Source: an uncultured Rhodoplanes sp. (GTDB lineage: Bacteria > Pseudomonadota > Alphaproteobacteria > Rhizobiales > Xanthobacteraceae). From it: DNA of 39,336 nt. This document shows, piece by piece, positions 27,599 to 35,012 of the stretch; the stretch's first letter is position 1, and every line of letters begins with the position of its first letter. Location of the stretch: NCBI GenBank assembly GCA_936924235.1, contig CAKZHN010000232.1:1-39336 (forward strand). Reading direction: 5' to 3'. The translations under genes were made by a program, and so were the position numbers. The notes under the pieces were generated by a model. The model made no database searches. It worked only from the letters and a program-made list of their open reading frames with translations, and was not told the origin of the DNA.

Positions 27599-29395
27599 TT
27601 AGCCGAGCGTGATCGGCGCGGGCTTCTCGCCCGCGTTGAAGCGATCCATCATCACCGTGTAGGCGCGTTCGATGTCGCGCGCGAAGCGGGCGGCATCGAA
27701 CAGCGGCGAGGTCTGCTTGGCCGCAGCCAGCCGTTCCTTGAGGATGCGCCGGAGTCCAGCGTCGGTGCCGATCCGCGTGGCCTTCGCGACGTAGTCCTGC
27801 GGCGAGGACGCGATGAGATCGTTCAGGCCGAGCGCCGTGAGCAGGCTCGCCGACACCCGCGACGCAAAGGTCTGCCCCGGCAGCGCGAGCAGCGGACAGC
27901 CGCCGAACAGCGCATGGCTGCCGGTGGCATGCGCGCTGAACGGAAACGTGTCCAGGAACAGGTCGCACAGGCCGTAACGCGCGAGATATTCCGGCTCCGA
28001 CACGGGCCCTGCAAAACGCAGGCGCGCAGGATCGATGCCGCCGGCACGAACCGCCGCGCGCAGGTTCTCGTCGCCTGCCGGATAGAAGCTTCGCAGCCAC
28101 AACACGCTGTCCGGCACGGCGCGCAGGACCTGGCACCAGAGATCGACGATCGGCGGCGTGATCTTGGCCGTCTGGTTGAAGCAGCAGAACACGGTTGCCT
28201 CCTCGGGCAGGCCGAAGGCCGCCCGCGTCATCGGCTGCGCCGAGATCTCGTAGCCGTTTTCGTTCGGCTGATAGCAGGCCGGCATCCGCACCACGGATTC
28301 GAGGTAGAGCCGCTCGGCTCCGGCCGGAATCAGCACCGGATCGGCGACGACATAGTCCATGTCGCGGCCGACCGTTCCGGCAAATCCCAGCCACGTCACC
28401 TGCACGGGCGCGGGCCGCAGTGAGAAGATCCGCAGCCGCTGGCCGTTGGTGTAGCCCATCAGATCGACCAGCACATCGATGCCGTCGCGGTTGATCATTT
28501 CGGCCACTGCCAGATCGGTCATGTTGTCGATATCGGTGAAGCGGCCGGCGGCGCGCTTGATGCGCTCGCGCCGTTCGCCGCTCTTGTTCGCGGTGTGGCA
28601 ATAGCAATGTACCTCGAAGCGCGTGCGGTCGTGCGACTCCAGGCACTTGCAGATCAGCACGCCGACCGGGTGATCGTTGAAGTTCGCCGAGATATAGCCG
28701 ATGCGGATCTTGTCGCGCTGGCGCGGCGCGTGCCGGAACAGCTCCGAGCCCCACAGCGTCGCAGCGGCGCGCCGCCTGGCCTGCGCGTTGTTGTGCGCAG
28801 CTTTCAACAGCTCCACAGGATCGGTGCAACAGAACAGCAGCGCGAACGGATCGACCTTCTCGTCGCCGCCCGCGACCCGGCGCGACAATCGGATCAGCGC
28901 ATCGTCGAGCCCGTCCCAGTTCGCGATCTGCTGCTTGCGATGGACGTAGCCGACCAGCGCCGACGTATAATCCGGATCGAGCCTTACGGCGCGGCCGTAG
29001 GCCTCGATCGCGCCCACCATGTCGGACTGGCCGCTGCGGATCTCGCCGATGTTGAACCACGCCGGTGCGTGCTTCGGATCGAGCTCGACGGTGCGCTGGA
29101 ACGCGGCCGCCGCTTCCGGCTTCGCGCCGCGCGCGTTCAGCGCGAGCGCAAGATGGTTCCAGCCGTTGGCGTGGTTGGCATCGGTCGCCACGGCGAGACG
29201 GCCGTATCGCTCCGCCTCATCACGATTGCCGATCTGCAGGCAGAGGATCGACAGATTCGCAGCCACGTCCGCCTTGTGCGCATCGGCCTGGAGCAGCGGC
29301 TGGTAGACTTCGAAGGCTTCCTTGAGCCTGCCCGCCACCTGCAGGCCGACGGCCCGCTGGAACTCCGCTCGCGAATGGGCGTCAGGCGTTGCCAT
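27599..29395 (-). CDS. TPR-containing O-GlcNAc transferase-like protein (GT41/SPINDLY type)
   Basis: This 598-aa protein has an N-terminal TPR superhelix (about residues 8-165; repeats such as NGWNHLALALNARGAKPEAA and PAWFNIGEIRSGQSDMVGAI). A GT41-type glycosyltransferase follows: IRIGYISANFNDHPVGVLI, DVLVDLMGYTNGQRL, VQVTWLGFAGTVGRDMDYVV, then LRFAGPVSEPEYLARYGLCD, LFLDTFPFSAHATGSHALFG and LPGQTFASRVSASLLTALGL. Eukaryotic relatives add GlcNAc or fucose to Ser/Thr of cytoplasmic proteins. Bacterial versions are common in this order, but their targets are mostly unknown. The protein has no signal peptide and so acts in the cytoplasm. The TPRs probably choose the acceptor protein. It is followed downstream on the opposite strand by the DUF4403-type gene. 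Confidence 0.92.
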   Translation of the reverse strand: MATPDAHSRAEFQRAVGLQVAGRLKEAFEVYQPLLQADAHKADVAANLSILCLQIGNRDEAERYGRLAVATDANHANGWNHLALALNARGAKPEAAAAFQRTVELDPKHAPAWFNIGEIRSGQSDMVGAIEAYGRAVRLDPDYTSALVGYVHRKQQIANWDGLDDALIRLSRRVAGGDEKVDPFALLFCCTDPVELLKAAHNNAQARRRAAATLWGSELFRHAPRQRDKIRIGYISANFNDHPVGVLICKCLESHDRTRFEVHCYCHTANKSGERRERIKRAAGRFTDIDNMTDLAVAEMINRDGIDVLVDLMGYTNGQRLRIFSLRPAPVQVTWLGFAGTVGRDMDYVVADPVLIPAGAERLYLESVVRMPACYQPNENGYEISAQPMTRAAFGLPEEATVFCCFNQTAKITPPIVDLWCQVLRAVPDSVLWLRSFYPAGDENLRAAVRAGGIDPARLRFAGPVSEPEYLARYGLCDLFLDTFPFSAHATGSHALFGGCPLLALPGQTFASRVSASLLTALGLNDLIASSPQDYVAKATRIGTDAGLRRILKERLAAAKQTSPLFDAARFARDIERAYTVMMDRFNAGEKPAPITLG

Positions 29396-29463
29396 CGCGC
29401 ATTGTCTAGCGCATCCGGATGCGAGCGGCCACCAGCCGGACTGCCCCGCAATAGCAGCTTGTC

Positions 29464-29497
29464 AAAAAATACCGGCGGCCGCCGCAGCGGCCGCCGG
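29464..29497 (-). terminator. Rho-independent terminator of the Ser-rich protein gene
   Basis: A perfect 11-bp stem (CCGGCGGCCGC, 29472-29482, with GCGGCCGCCGG, 29487-29497) closes a 4-base loop. Read on the minus strand it is followed by TATTTTTTGAC, giving six T. It lies 36 bases after the stop of the minus-strand gene that ends at 29533. Confidence 0.88.
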
Positions 29498-29532
29498 CCA
29501 GCACCGATGGGCTCGGGACCGATCGGGCTGTG

Positions 29533-30060
29533 CTACGCTTTGTAATCAACAATCAACGAAGAAATCTGCGACACCAGGGAATCGCCGCCAGCGCCGTAGC
29601 TCTGGGAGCTGTTCGCGTTCTTGAGCGAGTCGATAAAGTCGGAGAGCAGCTTGGCGATGTCATCCGACGATGAGGAAGACGAGGTGCTGGAGTCGCTGGT
29701 CTGACCCGAAGCATCAGGCGGCGGACCGCCAGCGCCGCCAGGACCGCCCTTCGGCATCGCATTGGCGAACACCTGCTTCAACTCGTCGGCCTGTGCGCTG
29801 GTGAGCGACCCGCTGTCGACCTGCGACTGGATCAGGTCGCTGATCTTCGACTGCATCTCGCCTGGCGACGGCGGCTTGTCGCCTGAAGCCGGTCCCTGGC
29901 TCTTCAACTCCGAGTCGATGGTGCTCAGCGCCGCGCTCAGCGCATCCTTGTCGGACGAGCTGATCTGGCCCGACGACACTTCGGACGTCAGTTCGTTCTG
30001 CAGCCTGTCGAGGGGCGACATATGCTGCTGCGTCATGAAACTCGATGAAATCGATGTCAC
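29533..30060 (-). CDS. Ser-rich low-complexity protein with internal duplication, hypothetical
   Basis: This protein has 175 aa from the GTG at 30060, which has GGAG six bases upstream and gives MTSISSSF at the start. An alternative GTG at 30099 would add 13 residues. Two similar 24-residue helical units are visible, about 22-45 (NELTSEVSSGQISSSDKDAL) and 75-98 (DLIQSQVDSGSLTSAQADEL). They share the pattern V-[SD]-S-G-x-[IL]-[ST]-S, then an acidic residue and a Leu, and resemble an EF-hand-like duplication without a clear calcium loop. A Gly/Pro stretch and a run of Ser follow. There is no signal peptide or membrane segment. It is divergent from a two-component system and has its own terminator. 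The function is unknown to me. Confidence 0.8.
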   Translation of the reverse strand: MTSISSSFMTQQHMSPLDRLQNELTSEVSSGQISSSDKDALSAALSTIDSELKSQGPASGDKPPSPGEMQSKISDLIQSQVDSGSLTSAQADELKQVFANAMPKGGPGGAGGPPPDASGQTSDSSTSSSSSSDDIAKLLSDFIDSLKNANSSQSYGAGGDSLVSQISSLIVDYKA

Positions 30061-30154
30061 GTTGATCTCCGTCGCTCTGTGTGAATCACGGTTATTCACT
30101 TGCGCCAGGATCGGCGGTGCCCCTTAATGAGACATTGTCGTGTCGGCTGTGAGT

Positions 30155-30198
30155 GTTTCGGTTCGTTTCGCTGTAACCGCCAGAAACATTCAGAAACA
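30155..30198. promoter_or_regulatory. Two pairs of 10-bp-phased direct repeats, candidate response-regulator sites
   Basis: GTTTCG occurs at 30155-30160 and 30165-30170, and CAGAAACA at 30181-30188 and 30191-30198. Each pair repeats with exactly 10-bp spacing. The second pair contains GAAAC, the reverse complement of GTTTC, so the two pairs are inverted relative to each other. OmpR/PhoB-family regulators bind as tandem dimers to half-sites 10-11 bp apart. The array lies between the Ser-rich gene (30060, minus) and the response regulator gene (30243, plus), so it may control both. Confidence 0.6.
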
Positions 30199-30242
30199 AA
30201 AATCCTGCCGGCGGCGCGGCGACTCGTTCTAACGACGATGGA

Positions 30243-30962
30243 ATGACGGCAACCCCGCACATCCTGGTGGTGGAAGACGACCGCGAGATCAGCGCGCTGA
30301 TCTCGCGCTATCTGCGCGCGAATCAGTGCCGTGTCAGCGTCGCCGCCAGCGGCCGCGACGTCGGCCCGATCCTCGATGCCAGCCGGATCAACCTCATCGT
30401 GCTCGACCTGATGCTGCCGGGCGAGGACGGCTTCAGCGTGTTCAAGCGGGTGCGACAACGGTCCTATATTCCGGTGATCATCCTGACCGCCAAGGCCGAC
30501 GAGATCGACCGCATCGTCGGTCTCGAGATGGGCGCGGACGACTACCTCTCCAAGCCGTTCAACCCGCGCGAACTCCTGGCGCGGATCAGGGCGGTGATGC
30601 GGCGTTCCACCATGGCCGCGACCGCGCCGGTCCACGCGCCGGCACGCACGCTGACGTTCCAGGGCTGGACGGTCGACCGCGTGGCGCGCGAGGTCACGAG
30701 CCCGCAGGGCGTGCGCGTCGCGGTGATCGGCGCCGAGTTCGACCTGCTGCAGGCGCTCTGCGAGCGGCCGGGCCTCGTGCTGACGCGCGACCAGCTCCTC
30801 GATCTGACGCAGGGACGCCAAGCCGCTGCGTTCGAGCGCAGCGTCGACATCCTGATCAGCCGCCTGCGGCGCAAGATCGAGCGCGATCCGCACAGCCCCG
30901 AGATGATCAAGACGGTCCGCTCCGGCGGCTATCTGTTCGCGCCGCAAGTCACGTCCCCATGA
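30243..30962 (+). CDS. OmpR/PhoB-family response regulator
   Basis: This 239-aa protein has a receiver domain with the acidic pocket Glu11/Asp12/Asp13, phosphoacceptor Asp55 (LIVLDLMLPGEDG), Thr82 and Lys104 (YLSKPF). A winged-helix OmpR output domain follows from about residue 135, with GAEFDLLQALCERPGLVLTR and DILISRLRRKIERDP and the usual YLFAP end. It is the DNA-binding partner of the kinase whose ATG overlaps its TGA (ATGA). It probably binds the phased repeats at 30155-30198. The signal and target genes are unknown. The adjacent divergent Ser-rich gene is the simplest target. Confidence 0.95.
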   Translation: MTATPHILVVEDDREISALISRYLRANQCRVSVAASGRDVGPILDASRINLIVLDLMLPGEDGFSVFKRVRQRSYIPVIILTAKADEIDRIVGLEMGADDYLSKPFNPRELLARIRAVMRRSTMAATAPVHAPARTLTFQGWTVDRVAREVTSPQGVRVAVIGAEFDLLQALCERPGLVLTRDQLLDLTQGRQAAAFERSVDILISRLRRKIERDPHSPEMIKTVRSGGYLFAPQVTSP

Positions 30963-32290
30963 ACCGGTTGTGGCGTATCGCGCGTCCGGACCGTATCAGC
31001 GCGCAGATCACGATCCTGATCGTGCTGTCGGTCATCGCTATTCATCTCGTCATCACCGCGAGCTACTTGCTTTCGCGCAATGACGCCAATCGAGGGCCGC
31101 AGCTTCATCCCGGCGAAGGACTGGCCGCCGCCGCGCGACTGATCGCCTCGGCGCCTCCAGGCGAGCGCGATCGGCTGACTGCCGATGCGTCGCGAGCCTT
31201 TCCCGGGCTGAACCTCGTGCGCGGCTGGGCGTTTCCACAGGCCGAGCCCGACACGCATGCCGATTTCGAAATCGAGCACTTGCGCCGCGCGCTCGGGCCG
31301 TCTTTCTCGGTTGCATCGCCGAAGCCTGCGCCCGGTGCCGATGCCGCCTCGGAGCGCCGGACCATCGCTGTCCGATTGCCCGACGGCGACACGCTGCAGG
31401 GCAGCGTGACACCTCCGCCTGCACGGCCGATGTTTGGCGGGCCGTTCGTGATGACCGGGCTCTTTTTGTTTGTCACTGTCGCGCTGCTCGGCCTGTGGGC
31501 CGCGCGCTCGCTCACCCGGCCGCTCCGCAATTTCGCCGAGGCCGCGGAAGGCTTCCGCCTGGATCGCGACGCGCCGCCGATCCCCGAGCGCGGGCCCAGC
31601 GAAATTCTCGCCGCGGCGCGGGCGCTGAACGAGATGCAGCGGCGCATCCGCGGTCTGGTCGAGGACCGCACCCGGATGCTGGCCGCGCTCGGCCACGACC
31701 TGCGGACGCCGCTCACGCGGCTGCGATTGCGCTCGGAGTTCGTCGCCGACGAAACCCTGCGCAGCCAGATCCTGCACGACATCGACCGCATGAAGGACAT
31801 GACGCAGACCGTGGTGTCTTACCTGCGCGACGGACACGCCGCGCAGGCCATGGTGCCGGTCGATGCCGCAAGCATCCTGCAGACGATCTGCGACGAGTTC
31901 GCCGACATGGGTCACCGGGTCGCTTATGCGGGTCCCGATCACCTGACCGTCGAGGCGCGGCCGGTCGAATTGCAGCGGGCGGTCACCAACCTGGTCGACA
32001 ATGCGGTGCGCTATGGCAAGACCGTCCAGGTCCGGCTGGCGCGCCACGACGCCAACGTCCGGATCGAGGTCGAGGACGACGGCCCGGGCATCGCTGCCGC
32101 CGACCGCAGCGCCATGCTGCGGCCGTTTATCCGCGGCGACGAGGCGCGCAACATGGACGAAGCCACCGGCTTCGGGCTCGGCCTTGCGATCGCCAACGCG
32201 GTCGTCGCGGCTCATCGCGGCACGCTCACGCTCAATGATGCGCCAAGACGCGGTCTCGTCGCCCGCATCGATCTGCCCGCCTCCGCCTAA
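30959..32290 (+). CDS. EnvZ-like membrane sensor histidine kinase
   Basis: This 443-aa protein starts at the ATG at 30959, overlapping the regulator stop by four bases (ATGA). Two membrane helices (about 15-37 and 163-181) flank a periplasmic sensor loop of about 125 residues. HAMP-like sequence follows (SLTRPLRNFAEAAEGF), then the dimerisation box with phosphoacceptor His246 (ALGHDLRTPLTRL). ATP-binding boxes are NLVDNAVRYG (Asn344, Asn348), DDGPG (373-377) and GFGLGLA (404-410). It belongs to the EnvZ type, which transfers phosphate to the OmpR-type regulator encoded just upstream. The sensed signal cannot be read from the loop. Confidence 0.95.
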   Translation: MNRLWRIARPDRISAQITILIVLSVIAIHLVITASYLLSRNDANRGPQLHPGEGLAAAARLIASAPPGERDRLTADASRAFPGLNLVRGWAFPQAEPDTHADFEIEHLRRALGPSFSVASPKPAPGADAASERRTIAVRLPDGDTLQGSVTPPPARPMFGGPFVMTGLFLFVTVALLGLWAARSLTRPLRNFAEAAEGFRLDRDAPPIPERGPSEILAAARALNEMQRRIRGLVEDRTRMLAALGHDLRTPLTRLRLRSEFVADETLRSQILHDIDRMKDMTQTVVSYLRDGHAAQAMVPVDAASILQTICDEFADMGHRVAYAGPDHLTVEARPVELQRAVTNLVDNAVRYGKTVQVRLARHDANVRIEVEDDGPGIAAADRSAMLRPFIRGDEARNMDEATGFGLGLAIANAVVAAHRGTLTLNDAPRRGLVARIDLPASA

Positions 32291-32515
32291 GCGGGCACGC
32301 GCCGCGCGCTTCGATAAACACGCGTTCAGAAAGCGACTGCCGAGCAGAAATTTTCGCTGCGTCCCGGAACCAAGGCCGGGGCATTGCCGTTTTGGGTGCT
32401 TGCGCCCGCGCGTGCGCTGCACACAAGGCGTCGCAGTTGTGTCTTTGACCGAACACAGAATCGTTGCAATCCGCCTCGTAAATCCGTCCGACGACTTCAC
32501 CAGGAGCAACCACGA

Positions 32516-34231
32516 ATGATTTCCTGCCCCCGCCCGCATCGTCTGTCGCGTCTCATTGCCGGGACTGCGCTCGTGACGATGACGGCGCTGTCGCAATCGC
32601 CCATGGCGCTGGCCGAGCAAGGCCGAAGCAGCCCGACCGTGATTGCCCAGGCCCAGCCTGCGCCCGCCGACAATGCTCCGGCCGACAAGAAGCGCGAGCC
32701 GACGCCGCAGCAGCAACAGCGACAGCAGCAACGGCAGCAGGAGCGCGCGCCCGGCGGACAGCCCAATCAGCCGCCGGCCGCGCAGCAGCAACATCAGCCG
32801 CCGCAGGCTCCCGCGACGGCGCAGCAGCCGAGGCCCCAAGCCCCCGCAGCGGCACAGCAACCGCAGCCTCAAGCGCCTGCGACCGCGCAGCAGCCGCAGA
32901 CCAATACGAGACCAACCGCGCAGGAGCGCCGGGACGAGCGCCGCGAACAGCGCCGTCAGGGGCAGCCACCGCAGGCGCCGGCTGCGCAACAGCCGCAACC
33001 TCAGGCGCCCGCGACCGCGCAGCAGCCAAAGCCTCAGGCCCCCGCAACAGCGCAGCAACCCGCGCCGCAGGCGCCGGCGACCGCACAGGAGCGCCGCGAA
33101 CAGCGCCGGCCGGGTCAGCCGCCGCAGGCTCCGGCCGCACAACAGCCGCAACCTCAGGCGCCTGCAACCGCGCAGCAGCCGAGGCCGCAAGCCCCCGCAA
33201 CCGCGCAACAGCCCGCGCCGCAGGCCCCGGCCCAGCCAGCGCCGGCCGTGGTGCAAGGCAATCCGGCCGCGATCGCACCGCCGACCCAGCCGCGTGACGC
33301 GCGCGAGTTCATCCGCCGCGATGCGCAGGGACCGGCGCTCAGGATCGACGACGTCCGCAAGAACCGCCAGGAGGTCCGCGAGGGCGATCGCATCATCATC
33401 CGCGAAGGCGACCGTACCATCGTGCGCGAGAACAACACCACGATCATCCGCCACAGCGAGACCAACCGCTTCGTCATCAACGCGGCCAACGTCCGCACCG
33501 AGCGGCGCGGCAACGACATCGAGACCATCGTGCAGCGGAACGGCGGCTACAGCATCGTCAACATCACCGATGCCAACGGCCGGCTGATCCGGCGCGTACG
33601 CCGCGACCCGCGCGGCCGCGACATCGTCATCATCGACAACAGCTTCATCGGCACGCGGCCGGTCAGTATGTTCGTGCAGCTTGCGCCGCCGGTGATCCGC
33701 ATTCCGCGCGAGCACTACATCGTCGAGATGGGCCGCGCCCGGCCGGACGACATCTACGGCGTGTTCATCGCGCCGCCGGTCGAGCCGCTCGCCGAGCGCT
33801 ACACGCTCGACCAGGTGCGCTTCAGCGCGCCGCTGCGCGACCGCATGCCCCGCGTCGATCTCGACGTCAACTTCGAGACCGCGTCGTGGCAGCTCGCGCC
33901 CGAGCAGGTCGACAAGCTCTCGGTGATCGCCGACGGCATCAACCGCGCGCTGCAGCGCAATCCGCGCGAGGTGTTCATGGTCGAGGGCTACACCGACGCG
34001 GTCGGCTCGGACGAGGACAATCTCTCGCTGTCCGATCGCCGTGCCGAGTCGGTTGCAGTCGCCCTCACCGAGCAGTTCAACGTGCCGCCGGAGAACCTCG
34101 TGACGCAAGGCTACGGCAAGCAGTTTCTCAAGATCGAGACGCCGGCGCCGGAGGAAGCCAACCGCCGCGTCGCGGTGCGCCGCATCACCCCGCTGATCGA
34201 CGGGCCGTCGGCCAGCAACGGAGCGCGTTGA
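32516..34231 (+). CDS. OmpA-domain outer-membrane/peptidoglycan protein with Gln/Pro/Ala-rich repeats
   Basis: This 571-aa protein starts at the ATG at 32516, with AGGAG at 32502-32506. A signal peptide ends near ALA (residue 33). Residues about 45-245 are a repetitive Gln/Pro/Ala stretch, probably an extended linker. It is followed by a charged, Arg/Ile/Val-rich region (NRQEVREGDRIIIREGDRTI and similar). The C-terminal ~125 residues form an OmpA-like domain (DLDVNFETASWQLAPEQVDK, VEGYTDAVGSDEDNLSLSDR, RRAESVAVAL), which binds peptidoglycan diaminopimelate. The protein therefore ties the wall to another envelope layer across a flexible linker. It ends at a clear terminator at 34247-34278. Confidence 0.93.
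   Translation: MISCPRPHRLSRLIAGTALVTMTALSQSPMALAEQGRSSPTVIAQAQPAPADNAPADKKREPTPQQQQRQQQRQQERAPGGQPNQPPAAQQQHQPPQAPATAQQPRPQAPAAAQQPQPQAPATAQQPQTNTRPTAQERRDERREQRRQGQPPQAPAAQQPQPQAPATAQQPKPQAPATAQQPAPQAPATAQERREQRRPGQPPQAPAAQQPQPQAPATAQQPRPQAPATAQQPAPQAPAQPAPAVVQGNPAAIAPPTQPRDAREFIRRDAQGPALRIDDVRKNRQEVREGDRIIIREGDRTIVRENNTTIIRHSETNRFVINAANVRTERRGNDIETIVQRNGGYSIVNITDANGRLIRRVRRDPRGRDIVIIDNSFIGTRPVSMFVQLAPPVIRIPREHYIVEMGRARPDDIYGVFIAPPVEPLAERYTLDQVRFSAPLRDRMPRVDLDVNFETASWQLAPEQVDKLSVIADGINRALQRNPREVFMVEGYTDAVGSDEDNLSLSDRRAESVAVALTEQFNVPPENLVTQGYGKQFLKIETPAPEEANRRVAVRRITPLIDGPSASNGAR
32921..33238 (+). repeat. Two tandem copies of a ~55-aa Gln/Pro/Ala/Arg coding repeat
   Basis: Codons 136-190 (32921-33085) and 191-241 (33086-33238) of the OmpA-domain gene encode nearly the same unit. 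Each starts with QERR and runs through an EQRR-x-GQPPQAPAAQQ part, followed by three QAPATAQQP-type modules. The upstream stretch at about 32800-32920 holds more of the short modules. Such coding repeats can lengthen or shorten by slippage or recombination, changing linker length without breaking the frame. Confidence 0.8.
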
Positions 34232-34246
34232 TCGCCGGCAAATAAG

Positions 34247-34278
34247 GCCGGGCGGACGAACCATCCGCCCGGCTTTTT
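34247..34278 (+). terminator. Rho-independent terminator of the OmpA-domain gene
   Basis: A perfect 10-bp stem (GCCGGGCGGA, 34247-34256, with TCCGCCCGGC, 34264-34273) and a 7-base loop are followed by TTTTT. It sits 16 bases after the stop codon and separates this gene from bluB. Confidence 0.92.
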
Positions 34279-34336
34279 GCTGTCTTGTTGGCCGTGCCGG
34301 GATGACTTTTGCCCCGCCACCGACTATGCGGTGGGC

Positions 34337-34999
34337 ATGGACGACGTCACCCGGAAACAGGACCGCGTGCCGGACTTTGGCGCGGACTTCCGCGCGCAGC
34401 TCCTGGAGCTGTTTCGCTGGCGGCGCGACGTGCGGAAATTCCGGCGCGACCCGCTGCCGGCGGGCGCGTTGGAGCGGCTCCTGTCCGTCGCCTCGCTCGC
34501 GCCGTCCGTGGGCCTGAGCGAGCCCTGGCGCTTCGTGATCGTCGACAGCGAAGGCAACCGGCAGTCGATCCGCGCCTGCTTCGAGCGGACCAACAACGAA
34601 GCGCTGCGCGGCTATTCCGGCGAGCGCGCCGCGCTCTACGCCAGGCTCAAGCTCGAGGGCCTGAGCGACGCGCCGTGCCAGCTTGCGGTGTTCGCCGATC
34701 CGGCCACGCCGCAGGGCCACGGCCTCGGCCGCATGACCATGCCGATGACCATCGAATATTCGGCGGTGGCGGCGGTGAACCTCATCTGGCTCGCGGCGCG
34801 CGCCGAAGGCATCGGCATGGGCTGGGTTTCGATCCTCGATCCGGCCGAGGTCAAAGGCGCGCTCGACGTGCCGACGGAGTGGACGCTGATCGGCTATTTC
34901 TGCCTCGGCTATCCGCTGGCGGAAAGCGACACGCCGACGCTGGAGACAGACGGCTGGGAATGTCGCGCGAAATCCGGGTCGACGGTTCTCAGGCGCTGA
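34337..34999 (+). CDS. bluB: 5,6-dimethylbenzimidazole synthase
   Basis: This 220-aa nitroreductase-fold flavoenzyme breaks down FMN with oxygen to give 5,6-dimethylbenzimidazole, the lower ligand of cobalamin. Family marks are LFRWRRDVRKFRRDPLP, ASLAPSVGLSEPWRFVIVDS, the mid-segment MTMPMTIEYSAVAAVNLIWL, GIGMGWVSILDP and the C-terminal YFCLGYPL. The length is typical. The ATG at 34337 is chosen because it begins the conserved protein; the upstream in-frame ATG at 34277 would add 20 weak residues overlapping the terminator. No other cobalamin-synthesis genes or cobalamin riboswitch are beside it. It should supply ligand for the cobalamin used by MetH in this window. It is convergent with the PrpD-like gene. 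Confidence 0.93.
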   Translation: MDDVTRKQDRVPDFGADFRAQLLELFRWRRDVRKFRRDPLPAGALERLLSVASLAPSVGLSEPWRFVIVDSEGNRQSIRACFERTNNEALRGYSGERAALYARLKLEGLSDAPCQLAVFADPATPQGHGLGRMTMPMTIEYSAVAAVNLIWLAARAEGIGMGWVSILDPAEVKGALDVPTEWTLIGYFCLGYPLAESDTPTLETDGWECRAKSGSTVLRR

Positions 35000-35012
35000 T
35001 CTCAATCGTTCC

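Noticed and set aside
32800..33240. Repeats suggesting a CRISPR array
   Set aside because: The repeats are in frame inside an OmpA-domain protein and encode Gln/Pro/Ala modules, with no unique spacers and no cas genes.
30929..35005. A 1,358-codon open frame on the minus strand
   Set aside because: It covers the kinase, OmpA-domain and bluB genes on the opposite strand and encodes Arg/Leu/Gly/Ala-rich low-complexity sequence. It is a GC-codon shadow.
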